From Neodiprion pinetum (Eukaryota > Arthropoda > Insecta > Hymenoptera > Diprionidae), in contig NC_060234.1 in NCBI RefSeq assembly GCF_021155775.2, forward strand, positions 36,205,026 to 36,269,025: 64,000 bases of DNA. Direction: 5' to 3'. Under the pieces are notes generated by a model that made no database searches, was not told the origin of the DNA, and worked only from the letters and a program-made list of their open reading frames with translations. Shown piece by piece: positions 1-14,068 of this stretch. Within the stretch, counting starts at the first letter, position 1; each line of letters opens with the position of its first letter. A program made the position numbers and the translations under genes.

Positions 1-3000
1 GCAACTGTTTCGTTAACGCCTGCGCCTAATTATTTAGGTGCGAAAACCGACGGATGCCTTGCAATCAGTCGTCAGAGAAATCTCACACTCGATGCACAAT
101 AATTAATACGTCCTGCTTCAATATCAGCGTATCTGACGTACGACGCCGGATTATTTAATTAGCATCACAATTATGGCTGATCGTGACTGATGGTTAGAAA
201 TTTCTCGAAAGATCTTGTCGAGCCGTTCTTATTTGTCGAATGGCCAGCATCCTTCTTGCGGTGCTTTAACCGGCAAGCCTACATACATAATTTGCAGTTG
301 TGAATTTTTGACTTAGAGAATGGGAAAAGAGAAGAAAAAAAAGATTCTCCTACCGAAAGATATCACAAGTGAATAACGTACCGCGACTCGCGTTTATCCA
401 AATTCATAAAAGGTGACGAAGACTCGATGGAATTGAGGATGTGCCGAGGTGTAATTATACAAACCTTTGTGAGCAATTTCGGTGGGCAAGAATAAATTTT
501 TACAACAATCTCCCCGGAGCAACGGTGTGATATGTTTTTTTTGTTTTCTTTTTTTCTAATTCCTCTTTCGTTTCCTTCATTTTTCGTTCTACTCTTTGCC
601 AAGGCAGAAGGTCGTGCCGTGCTGCGTTTTTGCGCTGCCTGATATTCCCGTTTCCAGGTTTAATTCTCGCTTCTTTATTCCGATTCGGGATGTGGACGAT
701 AACCGTGTTCCATACGCGTAAAAAGCAACACGGCTCGACCATGTATGTGCAGCAGAAAGGTTGGCATATATATAACTATACTATACCGCCGCAGGGAAGA
801 AGAGGAGGAAAAATATGTTGACTCGTTCAACTTCATATATTAATAAACGTTAATTATTACACACAGGTGTAGCGCTTATTATGAAAGATCCAGGGTTCCG
901 ATCGAAGTAGTAAACGTGTAGTTTCGAAGGTCCGAGATATAATCTGCTTTTTAAAAAATATACACATTATACACATGTCGAGAAAATGAGAGTGAGAAGA
1001 ATAATCAATAAAATTACAATTCAGTTATTAATTTTAAAAAGTACGACGAACAGCGCGAATGTTTCCAAGTTACGACCGTGACGACAGACTTTTTAAGAAC
1101 CGTCTCAAAGATGGCGATTGAATGAAGAAAAAAAGAAAAAAAAAAAAAAAGATGAAAATAAACCAAAAAAAAAGAAAAAAAAAAGAAAAAAAAGTAACGA
1201 CATAAATTATAACGATTGCCGGACTGCGAAGAACACTCGTTACGCAACGTTGTAACCCGATACAAGACGGCGTGTGTGTGCAGATGATGTTCTCTTGACA
1301 ATAACAGCTCTATACGTGAAATAATTTTATGGTTGGCTCCAACGATCGCAGCTCAATACCTACGCGTTAAATTCTTAAACACGAATATCGCGTGTGTACG
1401 TGTTGTGTAAAGACGAGCGAGAATCGGCTATATAAATTTATTTCGATCAAGTGATTGACAAATTTATTCCTTTCCACTTTATCAAGCTATACCTACATTT
1501 TATGTAGGACGGATCTAATGTTTTACAAAAACAAACGTGAATTCGATCGGATAATTTTTGCGATGGATAATTTATATAAATTTTTACTCTAAATTACCTG
1601 TAATATAACGCAGACGCGGATTTGTAGCGATCTGATGTTTTTCTCGCCGTTGATGGAGTGCAACAGGTGTATAAGAATTTATCGGATGACCGACTCGAAC
1701 ACTTCACCTTTTATTTTTGGGCCGATTCAACGCGTCTGCATGACAAGAGTGTACAAAACATACATATAAGCGTCTCACAGCACACGTGCAGAAATTCAAG
1801 TATTTATTCATATTATTATTTTGCAGAGATGACTGAGCTCGAACGATAATAATATAATTATACTTTAATCGAATAGGCGTTTCGGTCTTAGTGTAACAAG
1901 ACGAAACTCTTCATCGTTACTCTTCTCTTGTTCTACAATAACAAGAAACGTCGGTTCAGCGAATATCTGTAATCGATTCTTGTTACCGTTTCATGCTCTT
2001 CTCTCCTCGCTACTGATCGAAATTGCAATTATTGTATCACGAAGTGTATCTGAGAATATCGCGTTAATCTTACCATCAATCACGCCGTGCGCTGCGAATT
2101 CGTCATTGATATTTAGCGATCGAGTCATGTGTTCGTTTTTTATTGCACCGGGTAGATCGTCTCGAATAATATAGACGCGTAACTTAAAACGAAAAATATC
2201 AAGAGCGACCGGATCATTTCTTAGGATGAAAAATGTATGAACAATTCGACACAAGAGCCTGCGTAATTATCTGTAACGACACATGTTCGATGTGTAATTT
2301 TGCTTTTCTCGCTACCCTGATAACGCCTTGTTACACGTCTTGCGAAATTGTTGAGATGGCAGTGCCCACACTCGTTATTACGTACTTTCTACACTCGGCG
2401 AGTGTATAAGTCAACCTGCCGGCAGGTGGATTACGCCTCGGGGGCATCGGTTACATTGTCGGGTCTTGTGTCACCGCCGAGGGAATTAACTCCGAGTCAT
2501 TTCCCACCCGCTAAACACTCGCGAGCATTGCGCAACACGAAGAATATTAACGTTTCCATTGTTATAAGCCGTCGATGTTGATCCTCTTCGAAAGGAGACG
2601 AGAATCAATTATCCTTTAATCGCGAAACGGACTTGAAATATTCTCAAACAAATAAACGACCTTTGGATTGGATGATAAAGTTCTTCTTTATCTTGTATCT
2701 AACTCTACGCATAGTTCATAATTTGATAATATCTCGGGTCCCGACATCCTGCAGTTTATATTTTAGAACTAGATCTTCCATTTTCAACGAAAATAATTAT
2801 TACTATCTAATAATTCATCGGTAAAAATTAAATTTAATTCTCTTACCCGCAAGAGGTTCCTTACAATACAACCGAGGTCTACATTCTTTCAAATTATACA
2901 CCTGGTATATACTTGTTCACATAATTTTACAGTAAATTATCGTTACCGCGGCGTTTTGGCCAGGGAGATTTGTACGGAATTGAATGTATTATTCAGGGGA

Positions 3001-6000
3001 TCGGTTCTCTCTGTTTCTCTCCGCGCCCTCGAGCACGATAATTTTAGGGCTTTTTGCGTTGCGGCATGACGGAAATTTTCCCAGAAGTAACGGAACGGCC
3101 TTTGTTTATACGTTTCATAATTATGTTGCGCGCACTCTTTTTCATCGTGGTTAAAAATTTCTTCTTTCTTTTTTTTTTCTTTTTTTTTCTAATATCACTT
3201 TTGACCACGTATTCCTTTTCTTTTCAGTTTTTTTCTTCGTTCGCAGTTCTCGACCGTTGTCTGTGCTGGACGAAAGCGCTGATTAAAACTTTATTGACCC
3301 TCGTCATCTCTACCCGTCGTCGAACAAGGTTTTATCGCATTTCTAGAACGAAAACAAGCAGTGAATAGCAACATAATCAAATTTAAGAGAATCTCGAGCA
3401 ATCGCATAAAATCGGTCGATGCCAATCGCTTTGCTCCGTGTTGTGTAACGATAGAAAAGCCAATTTCATATTTCAGACATTGGTAGCAATGCGATTCACG
3501 ATAAATAAGCTCTGATATTTCTAATCGTGTTTCACTCTGTATTGCCCCGATTAACTTCGTCACGCTCTGTCAGCACTTCCGTTTTCGTCTCTTTATTTTC
3601 TTCTCTCCTACGAATCAGCCACGTCTCTCCATGTTTTAACCCAGAGTCAGATTCGCTATCAAGTTTCTTTATACGGTCAGAGTTACTGTAATTGTAACCC
3701 GGAGAATGTGAATCAAAGGAAGCTGCTCGGGATGAAAATGTTCCCTTAACCCGACCTAGTTCAGCGCTTCATCATTTCCCCTGTAAACAGTTTACAGGCT
3801 AATAGAAAATGTTGTATTTTCCTCAACACACGTGTAAAAAGTGTACAGAACCCATTTGTTGATAAAAGCTGGGCGAATATTTCCATTTCGTTTTTTTTTT
3901 TCGCTTGTGTATTTCTAGCTTGTGTAATTTTCGCCCACGAGAAGATTCGTTCGCCTGTATAAACCTCGCACAGGTGAGTATGTATGTTGGGTTGTGCGGG
4001 TGGAAATTTCCGCATTATAAATAGACCTAATGGGGCACCCGCCACAAGTCGGAGAGTATATATTTTTCTTATCTCTCGTATGTTAGAGTGGCCGCCGTCA
4101 GCGTCGATTTTGCTTCCCAGCTCCGAACTTCGCGGCGTCTCAATGACTCAACTTACACTATTACACACAGCGAACGACAGTTCGAAGGTTAATTCCGGAA
4201 GATGAATTCCTTGGGAGACGTCGAGGACGATTTCTCGCTCGTATCTCCGTACTCTCTCGGCTCTCTTATCCTCCTCTGTCTCGCTCCATTAGATGAGGAC
4301 CAATTGATTTGCACGACGGGCCAATATCCGATTCCGACCGTCTTAAATCACCGTGCTTGCGACGCTGCAGCCACGATCAGAGCTTTCATCAATAAAGCAC
4401 GTTATCTACGGCGGGAACTGTCGCCCTGATTGGTCCGAAGACCGTCTCGTCCACGTGTCTTCGGGTGTATCTTCGTGTACGTTCAACGTTGAGCTTTAGA
4501 ATTCGGTTTCTTCGGTCGAAAAACCCGCAGGCTATCACGAAGACCGCGAAACTAACGGACAGATGGTTGAGTGATTGACTCCTTTTTGCGTAAATGAGCG
4601 CTCCATCTTGGACCGAGTAATCACGGAGGTTCGAACCTCTTAAATTCACTCCAATTCATCGATCGCTACAGTTGCGGCGACGTGCCTCATTGTATGTACA
4701 GAAATTATGAACGACGAGTGAACTTTCTTCGATCCTCCAAGTTTCGCAACTGTCTTCATGACCGAAGTCTTAGGAACGGTGAGGGCACCTGCTTGTATTA
4801 AAACCATTCCTCGGAGAAGGTTCGTGAGAATTTAATGTAGCGTCAATCATTAATTCTTGCTATTACGATTATACAGCTATGGTTAAATAGAACAAAATGC
4901 GTTGGTTGCTATTGACGCGGTGTCCGAGCGACAGTAAAATGGACTCAAGTGTCAGGCGGTATAAACTGAAAATAGGGTGATGCGGTTGATTGACAATACA
5001 GCCAAAGAAAACAAGGCATCCGTCACTGTCGCTGGAAAGTATAAGCTATGAAGTATAAATATAACCGCGTAGAAAACAGAAAGTATAGTAAACCATGGAA
5101 CGGGTATTTGAAATTCTAAGTAGGCGGCCGAGGAATCGGGAGATCCGAATGACCGTGTGGAAGTGTGTAAGAAGAGAGCCAAACGCAACGAAAACATCTA
5201 ATTCCATGGATATATCGAGGATAATGCGATGGTAGTTCATGTGTCTTTTTTTTTTTCTTTTTTTTTTTGTTCGCACTATTGCAAGAGAAAGTAAAATTTG
5301 ACGCGAGTACCGAGATCGTCTGTATACTTTATATCGCTTCAATTCACTCGGCGACAACACCCTTCAAACATCCAATCAAACATTATACATACCATATATA
5401 CATATATTCCAATTCGAGAGAAGCGAAGAGGACAGATTTGATCGGCTTGGCGTGCCTGCGTGTGTCAGTTAAAACGACGGAGCGAACTGGACCGATGACA
5501 CTTGACACTTGGGCCTGTCGTCGATGTCAAATGGCGCAGTATTTGTCGTCGATACACGTTGACGCGGACGGTCACGAATCTGTGAGCTGCGACATCCGGC
5601 GTATCACACACACACACACACACACGCAAAGGTTTGAAATGAAATTCTTATCTGCAGAGATCAAGGCCGAAGCGGAGTGGATCAAATCCATCTCGATCAT
5701 CTCGAAGGCCGGGAGAATCTTTGAGGTTCGATATCATCGTCATTATTCGTTGACATTTGAAAGTTTTTGGGAACACATTACGATGACCCTTTTGTGGTTG
5801 GCGCATATCCGGAGAAGCAGCGAGCTCTCTGGTTTCACCTTGCGTGAAATTAGATTCGGTTGGGAAGAGATCGCATTTTCCAAATTACCGAGAAACCCGA
5901 GGTTGAGTGCTTAGGCCACGCAGGTACGGCTGTAGGCGCGATCCTGGCCGAAATAAGACGTATATACTTACCTCAAAGTGCAGAATCCCGCTAATAGGAT

Positions 6001-9000
6001 CGGACTATAATTTAAACGGACCGCGCGCTTATTACGTTTCCGCATAAGATATATGTTACACGGTACAAAACCACTTTCTAATTTCCCAGCGATACGTTAT
6101 TGAGTCTATCGTTTATCGACTGTGCCAAGTTCCTGCTCTTTAATTAGACTAAGTGAATAAGGATTCGACCTTCGAGAAGCTACGAGGAGTGCGCGACTCG
6201 TTCGCAAAAACGCAACGGATCGGAATCGATTACCTAATCAGGTAATTTCGTCAGACACCCTTGTTTTTCTCCAGTTCGTTTGCAGGATCATTCGTTCCGC
6301 TTATCGACCACGTCCATTCGGCGTTCCCTCAGCCTGGATCTTGTTTCTCGATTCAATTCCCTTCTCGTCTCCTTCCGGTCGGAAGAGCACTTTTGTTATT
6401 TGCAATTTTTTTATTTTTCCATTTTCCTACAGACAAAATATACGACCATGACGAATCCGTCGCGGGACTTGAACGAAAAAGCACCTTCATGGGTGATGGC
6501 CTCGTTATATGGTCCAAGTTTCAAGGCGAGTTGATATATTTATATGTCGGTGAGACGATACGCTTCCTCCATGTGTGACACCCGGCTCGGAAATAGGTAT
6601 AAAAACGAGGGGAATTGGAGAATTGAATGGTGCCTGAAGTGGAGGAGGAACGACGGTTTCAGGATACGATACTTGAAATATTCAAACTTCGGGTACAAAG
6701 ATGCAGGCCGTCACGTTCATGGACCTCTCTACGTCTATTGCCTTGAGAACTGGAGGAGCTTTTCCTTGGGTTTCCTATCACGATGTAGGTAAATTCGCGT
6801 AAACACTATATGAAAACTGACAGCTTTATACGTATGAAAACATTCCGTAACCTGAAATAAAAAAAAATATAAAAATATTCTGTCGCATTTCGACAATACT
6901 GCAGGTACATGAAAACCCGTGTTCCTTGTCGTATAAGGCACCGTCACCGTAAAAAACACGTTTTGCCGTCTCGTTTCGCGATCATTTACACTTCGAAAAT
7001 TCAGATGATCGTAATTTTTTATTCGTGCCGAGAAAAATTGCGAAAAAAATCAGGTAGCTGTAGACGAATGGCAAGAAATCACTGCCTGAATTTAGTACCG
7101 AGTCACCAAGTAGCTCAAAAGTTATCCTCGTTTCAAGGACGCCGATAAAGCCGCCATTTTGCGGAAATGGTGGATAAGTTTGGAGATTTTATGTTTTACT
7201 ACCTCGTTCCTGGACGAGGAATAGATACGGCGAAAATATTCAAAAGAAATTTTTCATCCAATACGGTCACATCGATGTAATTGTGAACGTGATGAGTCGG
7301 ATTTCATTCGACGCTAAATTTCAGCTGCCACGTATTTCACACGTTCTGTTAAACGGAGTTGAGCGAGCCGTAAGCGTGGAATTGTCCGGAGATTTGCATC
7401 GTTTCACCGGGCTCGGAGTATTATGAACAGGGAGGTCCGTACGAATTGTCTCATTAGGCACATCGTTTAACACTTATCAAGAGCCTCGCTGCTCAACGTC
7501 GCTGCCTGCACTGCTTTAGACAATGGAGAGCGTAAGAATAAACGCGTTGATACGAACATTTACGAGGGGATGTGACCCTCTTTAAAACGGATGTCCTACG
7601 TTTAGTTTCGCGATTAGCTGCGCGAGCCCTACATATGCTAAGCTGCTTGTGGCCCGTGTCTACTTGTTAACAATTTAACAATTGGACCGTGGAAATTTGT
7701 TACTGGTTCTACAAATAGGGTATGCATCGACAAGCTGCTGTTTTATTTGAAAGCAGCATTTCTTTTCGCTACCATCAAATAAATTTCTTGCAAATGGTAA
7801 GCAAAGAATCATCACGGAAGGATATTTCTGAGATCCAATTTAAAAATATCCCTCCAATAACAAGAGGAACATGGCATTTTTTTTTTTTTTTTCTTTCTAA
7901 ATCATTTAGACCAACTAGACGCATTTTATGATCTGGACTTAATTCTGGGATTACGTTGTACGGAATGAAATTATCTAGAAAAATGTCTATAGAGAAATAT
8001 TCGTAGCTCACACTGTTAGAAAGTATATTACAAGTCTCTGTTCGAAAGTCAATTCAATGAGAAAATTCTTCCTCAAAGCCTTTAGTAGCTAAACTGATGT
8101 GTCACTTGACAGCAAAAGCTTGAGTAAGAAGATTTATAGGCGATCCAATTCTCTGTAAAAATGTCTAAAGGACAAGATCTACTCTAACTTCAACCGTTTA
8201 CAAGACATGTCTTTTTGTGTAAACGTTTTCTCTTCAAACGTCTTTACCGGTAAAACTGTTGATTTTACAACTTAAATATTCAACTGACACCGTGTTACTT
8301 ACGATTAAATGGGAAAACTTCGAGTTCGGAGGGGGACCTTTTAAAATTGGATTTAAGAGATATCCTTCAGCGAGTATTCCTTTCTCGCTATTAACAACAA
8401 GTTTTTCAGTCAAGAGTGATTAAAATAAGAAAAGAAAAAAGAAAAAAAAAAAAAAAAAGATACGTTGCTTCCAGACGAAACATAATACAGACTGTATCCT
8501 TACACCGGATCCATTCACTCTAGCTAATTTACATTTGTTTCGCCCACCATGCGTTGTATTATTTGAAACAGAGAACCAGAACGTAACTCGATATCCAAAC
8601 TTGCGCCGCTTAAACCAGCTCAGCTTTAGATTTCACCGAAATTCGCACGTCTAATTTCGGGCTCAGATTATGACACGACCCAGCCGTTTGCGTTAATGGA
8701 AATACTAGACAACGAAAGTCTGACATTCGACTGGCTGTATGCATAGTAGAGTAACGTCGTGGCGTTGGCTGATCCCAATTAGTGCAGCTCGATGTTCACT
8801 CAATATTGCAGATTTTACCCTCTCGATTACCGAGTTGAAGTGTTTATTTCGAATTCGAAAATAGCACGTCTCACGAAGTAAGGAAATGGCGAAAAACCGC
8901 GACGAACTAATTCCACTAGCATATACATATGTAATATTGGTGTATATAATATTCTTATCTTTCTTATCTTTCGTTTATTATCGGCGGTTCTTTGATGTGG

Positions 9001-12000
9001 AAAAGCAGATGGCGACGAATGAAATAAGCAGATTACCTTTTTATTACGGGGTTTTCAATTCGTATCATTAATTTCCGAATGAAATGTGAGAAATTCGGAT
9101 TCGTTGCGTCTAACTTACAAACTTCAGTTAGGGATTAATTTCATTCCATAAGAACGTGTGCAAGAAGTCCAGCTAATACACTCCTCGTAATATTTTATGC
9201 CTCCTTTTACGTCTCGCGTTAAGAAATTCATGTGTCAAAAGATTTCTTCAATCTTTCAAGTTTCAACTCCATCAACTTTTCCTACTTACGTACGTTAAAA
9301 ATTGTTTTTCACGATCCAGATACTGAAACTACACTTAGTCCCTTGGTGCATAAGCCTGGCCGTCGCAAAGAACCTCCCTTTTATTAGATAACTTGTTTCT
9401 CTGCCTAATTTGGTAATCGGATCCGGATCATTAGATAAATTGACGTAAAAGTAAGAGAATTATACGATCCGACTGCACTTGATCAGAATTATACTCACCG
9501 AGCCATACACGAGGTCCAAACTTAACCGGATCAGCCAATCAAACTGCAATTGGGCTTTCACAATTCGATGTGCATATACGTGCATGACTACCGTATACGC
9601 GTTTCGTGTCGAGCATACTTGTCGTATAATTTTCTTTCGCTTGCGGTATACAAATACAGTGTTATAATCCATCGGTCGATTGTCTTTGCAAATTGATAAA
9701 TTTACAAATTCATCTGATATAAATTCTCCGAGCAGTGCACATTCGTATCGGAGAATCGGTACAATGCATTTCCTGCAGACAATCAGAGGGCTGATTCGTT
9801 AAAAAATACGCTTCAGCAGAGCTTGATAAAATTGAATAGAAAAGGGGACGCGGCTTGTATTAGCGAGTAACTGTCCCTCGGTTCTGAGTGTGGCAATTTG
9901 CATATCGGTCACAACGCGAAGTTGAAAAGGCTATCTCTCCCCGAGTGATAACGAATAATCGATTACTCGCGTAGCTGTGAGTTGTTACAGAGCAGATACA
10001 CGCGGCAGAGAAGAAACTCAAGATCGGGCCAGAGTCCGAAGTGATAAGAGGAGGGGTAGAGGAAAAAGTGAGCTCGGTATCGAGCAAATTGAAATCTCTG
10101 GATGAGCTATGCGTGGGATATAAATATTATACGATTGATCGGCGTCAGCGTCGTAATTAACGCTACGCGTGTACACTTGCACAAGTCAGTTTACCACCGT
10201 CAATGTTGAAATGATCGTTAAAAATAAATAACGTTATTCCGCATTTATTGTTACAGCTGGCAATGTATGGGGGGACGCATGTCCGCGTAAGACTCGACCA
10301 CCCAGAATCGGCGACATTCCAAGGCAAGTAAACGCAGTAACTAATTACGGTAATTAGTCCAATAGTTAACTGTCCCTGAACAGCCTGAACATGCGACTTG
10401 TAACGTTTATGCTGAGAAATAGTCTGGCGCTCAGTTTCGGCTGTCAGCAATCGAGCGTGGGTCAAAACTTGGATGGATCAATGTTTGGAATGGCGGTTAT
10501 ACAAAAACTTCAAACGTGCGAAAATAAAATGACGAATGATGAATTGGTGGAAGTCTTGATTTTCGAAAGTGTCACTGATCGGTGTTACTACAGTTTACTT
10601 TAGTGTAGTACCTACTACGAATCGGTACTTGTTTGAAATTTCAACCCAATAATCGATAAATTGAACAGACGAGTCTCGGTTGGCTTAAACCAATTCGATC
10701 GTGTCACTGATCTGCAAAAATTGACGCGCTTTTTGCGAATAATTATAACGGTCGATTGGATAAGATTTTTCTTCATTCGTGATATTCTTTTAAGGTCGGT
10801 TTTGCACGACTTTGGTCGACGTTCTGCGCGTATGGACATAGCGATTCGCCATTTGTAATTGACCACCGAACGCCGAACTTTCCGCTAAACACAGTCGGTC
10901 ACTTTCCCCATTGTCTTCGGGTTATGCAATAATATCGTTTGCGAATAAGGGACGCTTGCGGTGTTGCACGGGTCGAGTAACGAATTCTCGGATTCCATGT
11001 TCGGAGTAGAGCTATTTTTGGATCGACTGTATTCCTTCCTGAATTTCTTTTAAACTTCGTTTGAAATCTACACCGCATAATTCTGACGAATAAGTTATCG
11101 CAGAAGTTTGCGAATTGAAATTTGGATGTAGAGAAAAAATTTGACGGACGTTCAAAGAAATTCTTCGCAAATTTTTCGACTTTCTGAATTCACATTCAAA
11201 AAGCGATGGAAGCATATTAAATTCGTTATATATCTGGCATTTTTTCAAGAAGCTTCTTTTTGTTTCTCTCCATTTCTCCATTTCTCATATGTTAGCGTTA
11301 AATCAGGGTCAAGAATTTTCGAACCAGTGCAAAAAATTAACTGTCTCAATAACGGAGAATGTACTCTAAAAAGTGAAGAAAATTCTATTGGAAAAACCTG
11401 CAGGTAAAGTCGGATATTACGGCATGCAAAAAATTTATCAATCTGCAAATAGCAGCTGTAAAATCTTCTTTAAAAATATCTCCCCCATGGCGTGCAGGCG
11501 AGCAAGGTGAATGCATGAATGCGAAAAGCGTAATCAATTCATTCGGGCCCAATGACCAGCGTGAAAAAGTGAAAAGGGGTGAAAATTTTCGGGCAAATGC
11601 GCTCGGTGATTGAAATTCATCATGGATACCAGTTAATTCGGTTCGCCGGAAGACATCAAAGCGGTTTTATGGTGTCGCGTTGCATCGATTGACGGAGCAC
11701 GGATATTACCGCTGAAGAAACCGAGGGAAAGATGAACTCTCGTCACTTTATCACGGAGAAATCAGAGGACAGGCAAACTTGTCGAGGGGTGTTATTTTTT
11801 GGCAATGATGAAAAATCATATCGTGAAAGAACGCTTTTAATTTTTGCTGATAATTAAAAAACTTAAGACTGATTGTCAGTGTGTAACAAAGATGTAACGA
11901 TGTTGTGAATTGAAAGTAGGAAATTTTACCCCAAGTAACATGACTTGTAATTCTAAAAGTGGTGCGTAATTGTTTGACTACATTTTTCACGCGATAATTT

Positions 12001-13300
12001 CGAAACCGGTCCTATTATTTTCTTAAAATTTCATACAAACACATCCTGTTGTGATACGTGTAATAAGTGGTCTTTGCAGAATCTAGAATGATTTACGTTC
12101 GAACAAGACTTTTCGCTTATAGCTCGCGGAGTCTTATAATATATTGTAATTCGGACATGAATCATTCTGGAATTTCTGCGAAAACCACTTACTTATCTAC
12201 GGAATACATTAAAGCCGCGATTAACCGAGTGCAGCTCATCTCGGGTGGAGTTTAACCGGGCTTCTTGAGAAATATTTTTTTTTTGACCTTTCAAAATCCA
12301 CTTTACCGTCCATAGATCGACAAGGAGTCTGCCGCTGCACACATTAGGATATGGATTGAAATTACATCAAACTCGTAGGTGGCTGGGGTTTCGATGTTGT
12401 CGTGCCGTGTTAAATATCTTTTCGCAAAGGTCGTTTCGAGTAACTTGATTGTAGTCGAGGGTCAGTATTCAAATTTCAAAGCTTGTAAATTAAAGATAAA
12501 ACCAGTGTCTTTCAAATCTGAGCCTTAAATAGCATTTATTCAAAATACGCTCAAAGATGAAGAGTAAAAGGGTGAAATCACCCCTTTAATCCATTATCAC
12601 AGATGACGTTTCGATCGTGGTTTGAAAAAAGTTTATCTGGGCCAGTGCAAGTGCCAAGCTGCCTGGAAAGAGGGAATTTGATTTATAGTACGTAGTTACT
12701 AGAAAATTCTGTGGTAAAATCGATATCGTTACAACAGCTATTTAAATATTATCAGAACCACAAGAAAATGTGATATAAGTAACTATTTGGTGTTAATTGT
12801 AGTTTTCAGTACCATTTCTCGTATGCATTATTATCAAGTTATTTCAACAGTTCTAAGAAAACGCGGTACGAGTGACCATAATGAAACGAACAAGAAAAAA
12901 AAACTGACACACATACGCCATACTTTCTGGCTAAATCATAAATATAACTTTTAATTTATACCCAAAACGATATACTTTTTGTTTACGATAAAAAGCAGAA
13001 AAATAATCAAGCACCGTACCTGTTCGACCAACGAATGTCTCTTTTAAATCGCAACCCACATTTTTCTCACCACATAATCTCAAACTTAAAATCCGGGTAG
13101 GATGACGGCGCAATTCCGATACCAAATTCCGATTCGCAATGTTAAAAATCATACGAGTACGCTGATCCGTGATCCACCTTATAAAAAACATTTTTTTCTT
13201 TTTGTTTTGTTTTTTTTTTTCCCCCATCCACCCGTATACCATTCCTGTTATCACGAAGTTCGACGACGTCGTTCCATCCGCACGTCGCTATAGAGACCTG
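1..13300. other. No supportable gene; AT-rich non-coding DNA upstream of CaMKK
   Basis: I read both strands and found only short open frames with no recognisable domain, no consistent splice structure and many simple-sequence tracts. The longest is a 215-codon frame on + at 5267-5914. It runs through a CA microsatellite and resembles no family I know. Poly-A/poly-T stretches occur near 1130-1195, 3167-3190, 5247-5270 and 8426-8458. The region could hold distal regulatory DNA or untranslated exons of CaMKK, but nothing in the sequence demonstrates this. Confidence 0.6.
5605..5625. repeat. (CA)n microsatellite
   Basis: An uninterrupted CA dinucleotide run of about ten units is visible. It falls inside the open frame at 5267-5914 and encodes a Thr-His stretch there, which argues against that frame being a real gene. 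Confidence 0.9.
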
Positions 13301-13560
13301 CGTCTCAGCTACTGTACAGCGAAACAAGTAAGCGGCACCGACTAGGAGGAGGAGGAGGAGGAGGAGGAGGCGGTAGGTCAAGAGGGGAGGGGGGCGGGAG
13401 GAGGGGGATCGGAAAAGACGCGGAGAGGTTCGACGACGGTTGAGAGTTCAGTGGGCAGCCGCAGTCGGGCGTAGAAACGGCCCGCCGCGCGATACCCGCC
13501 GTTTTGTAAAGGATTACCAGCCGACGACGCGGACGCGTTCTGTCAGACGCACGTGCTCCT
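13300..13560 (+). promoter_or_regulatory. GC-rich probable promoter of CaMKK
   Basis: This is the most GC-rich non-coding stretch in the first 24 kb. It contains a GAG/GGA trinucleotide run (13344-13371), a purine-rich G-run segment (13380-13410) and CpG-dense sequence up to about 13560. An arthropod initiator-like TCAGT occurs at 13448-13452. A good splice donor ends the presumed leader exon at 14068. The assignment to CaMKK rests on orientation and on the absence of any other gene between here and 24 kb. No transcript evidence is available. Confidence 0.45.
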
Positions 13561-14068
13561 GAGAGAGGGTCAGGGTTGTGTTCCTCTGCACCGTAGGGCA
13601 AGAAAGAGCCGTCGCGCGGTGTTTTTACTGTTTTTTTCTTTTGTTTTTTTTTCATTTTTTTTTTTTTTTTCTTTTATTTCTCATTTTCGATTTTTTTCTT
13701 TTTCGAACACACGTTACACCGAAAAGATTTTATCGCATCGCAGGCGCGTAGTTCGGGGATTCCCAATCTTGTTGTCGTTTCGTTGGCTTTTATTTATTTG
13801 AACCGATTGACGAAGAAGAACACAGCGGGAAAAGTGCTGCGATGATCGCGCGGGTAATGGATAATCTTTGAAACGTTGGACGAGTTTCGACGAGTTCTCA
13901 TTACGCGAGATTGTTGTTTTATTTGTGCAGAGGTGTTGATCGAGTTTTCACCGGACTTGTACTGTACTTTCGATCGGGACGTCCTGCATAGTGGATTGGG
14001 ATAAGGATTACGATTTTTGTATACTCGGATTTTTTATTCACGGCTGAACGGAGTGGTTGAATATATAG
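13450..14068 (+). other. Probable untranslated first exon of CaMKK
   Basis: The segment begins at an initiator-like TCAGT and ends in the donor ATATATAG|GTGAGA at 14068/14069. Joining it to the acceptor at 24002 puts an in-frame TGA (14058-14060) upstream of the first in-frame ATG at 24109, so translation would start in the second exon. A nine-codon upstream ORF lies at 13842-13871. The exact 5' end and whether this exon is the only leader exon are inferred, not shown. Confidence 0.45.
13842..13871 (+). other. Upstream ORF in the presumed CaMKK leader
   Basis: A nine-codon ATG-to-TGA frame lies in the presumed untranslated exon and contains a second in-frame ATG. If the leader exon is right, it could reduce translation of the main frame. 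This is inference only. Confidence 0.3.

Noticed and set aside
4619..4650. GAGGTTCGAACCTC resembling a tRNA T-arm
   Set aside because: The segment is a simple palindrome. No matching acceptor stem, D-arm or anticodon arm is found upstream.
5267..5914. 215-codon + frame
   Set aside because: No recognisable domain, an internal CA microsatellite, no conserved splice or promoter context, and codon use like the surrounding non-coding DNA.
6261..6792. Overlapping short + frames, one ending at a donor-like GTAGGTAAAT near 6787
   Set aside because: One potential donor and an acceptor-like tract at 6430 are not enough. The translations match nothing I know and the frames do not join consistently.
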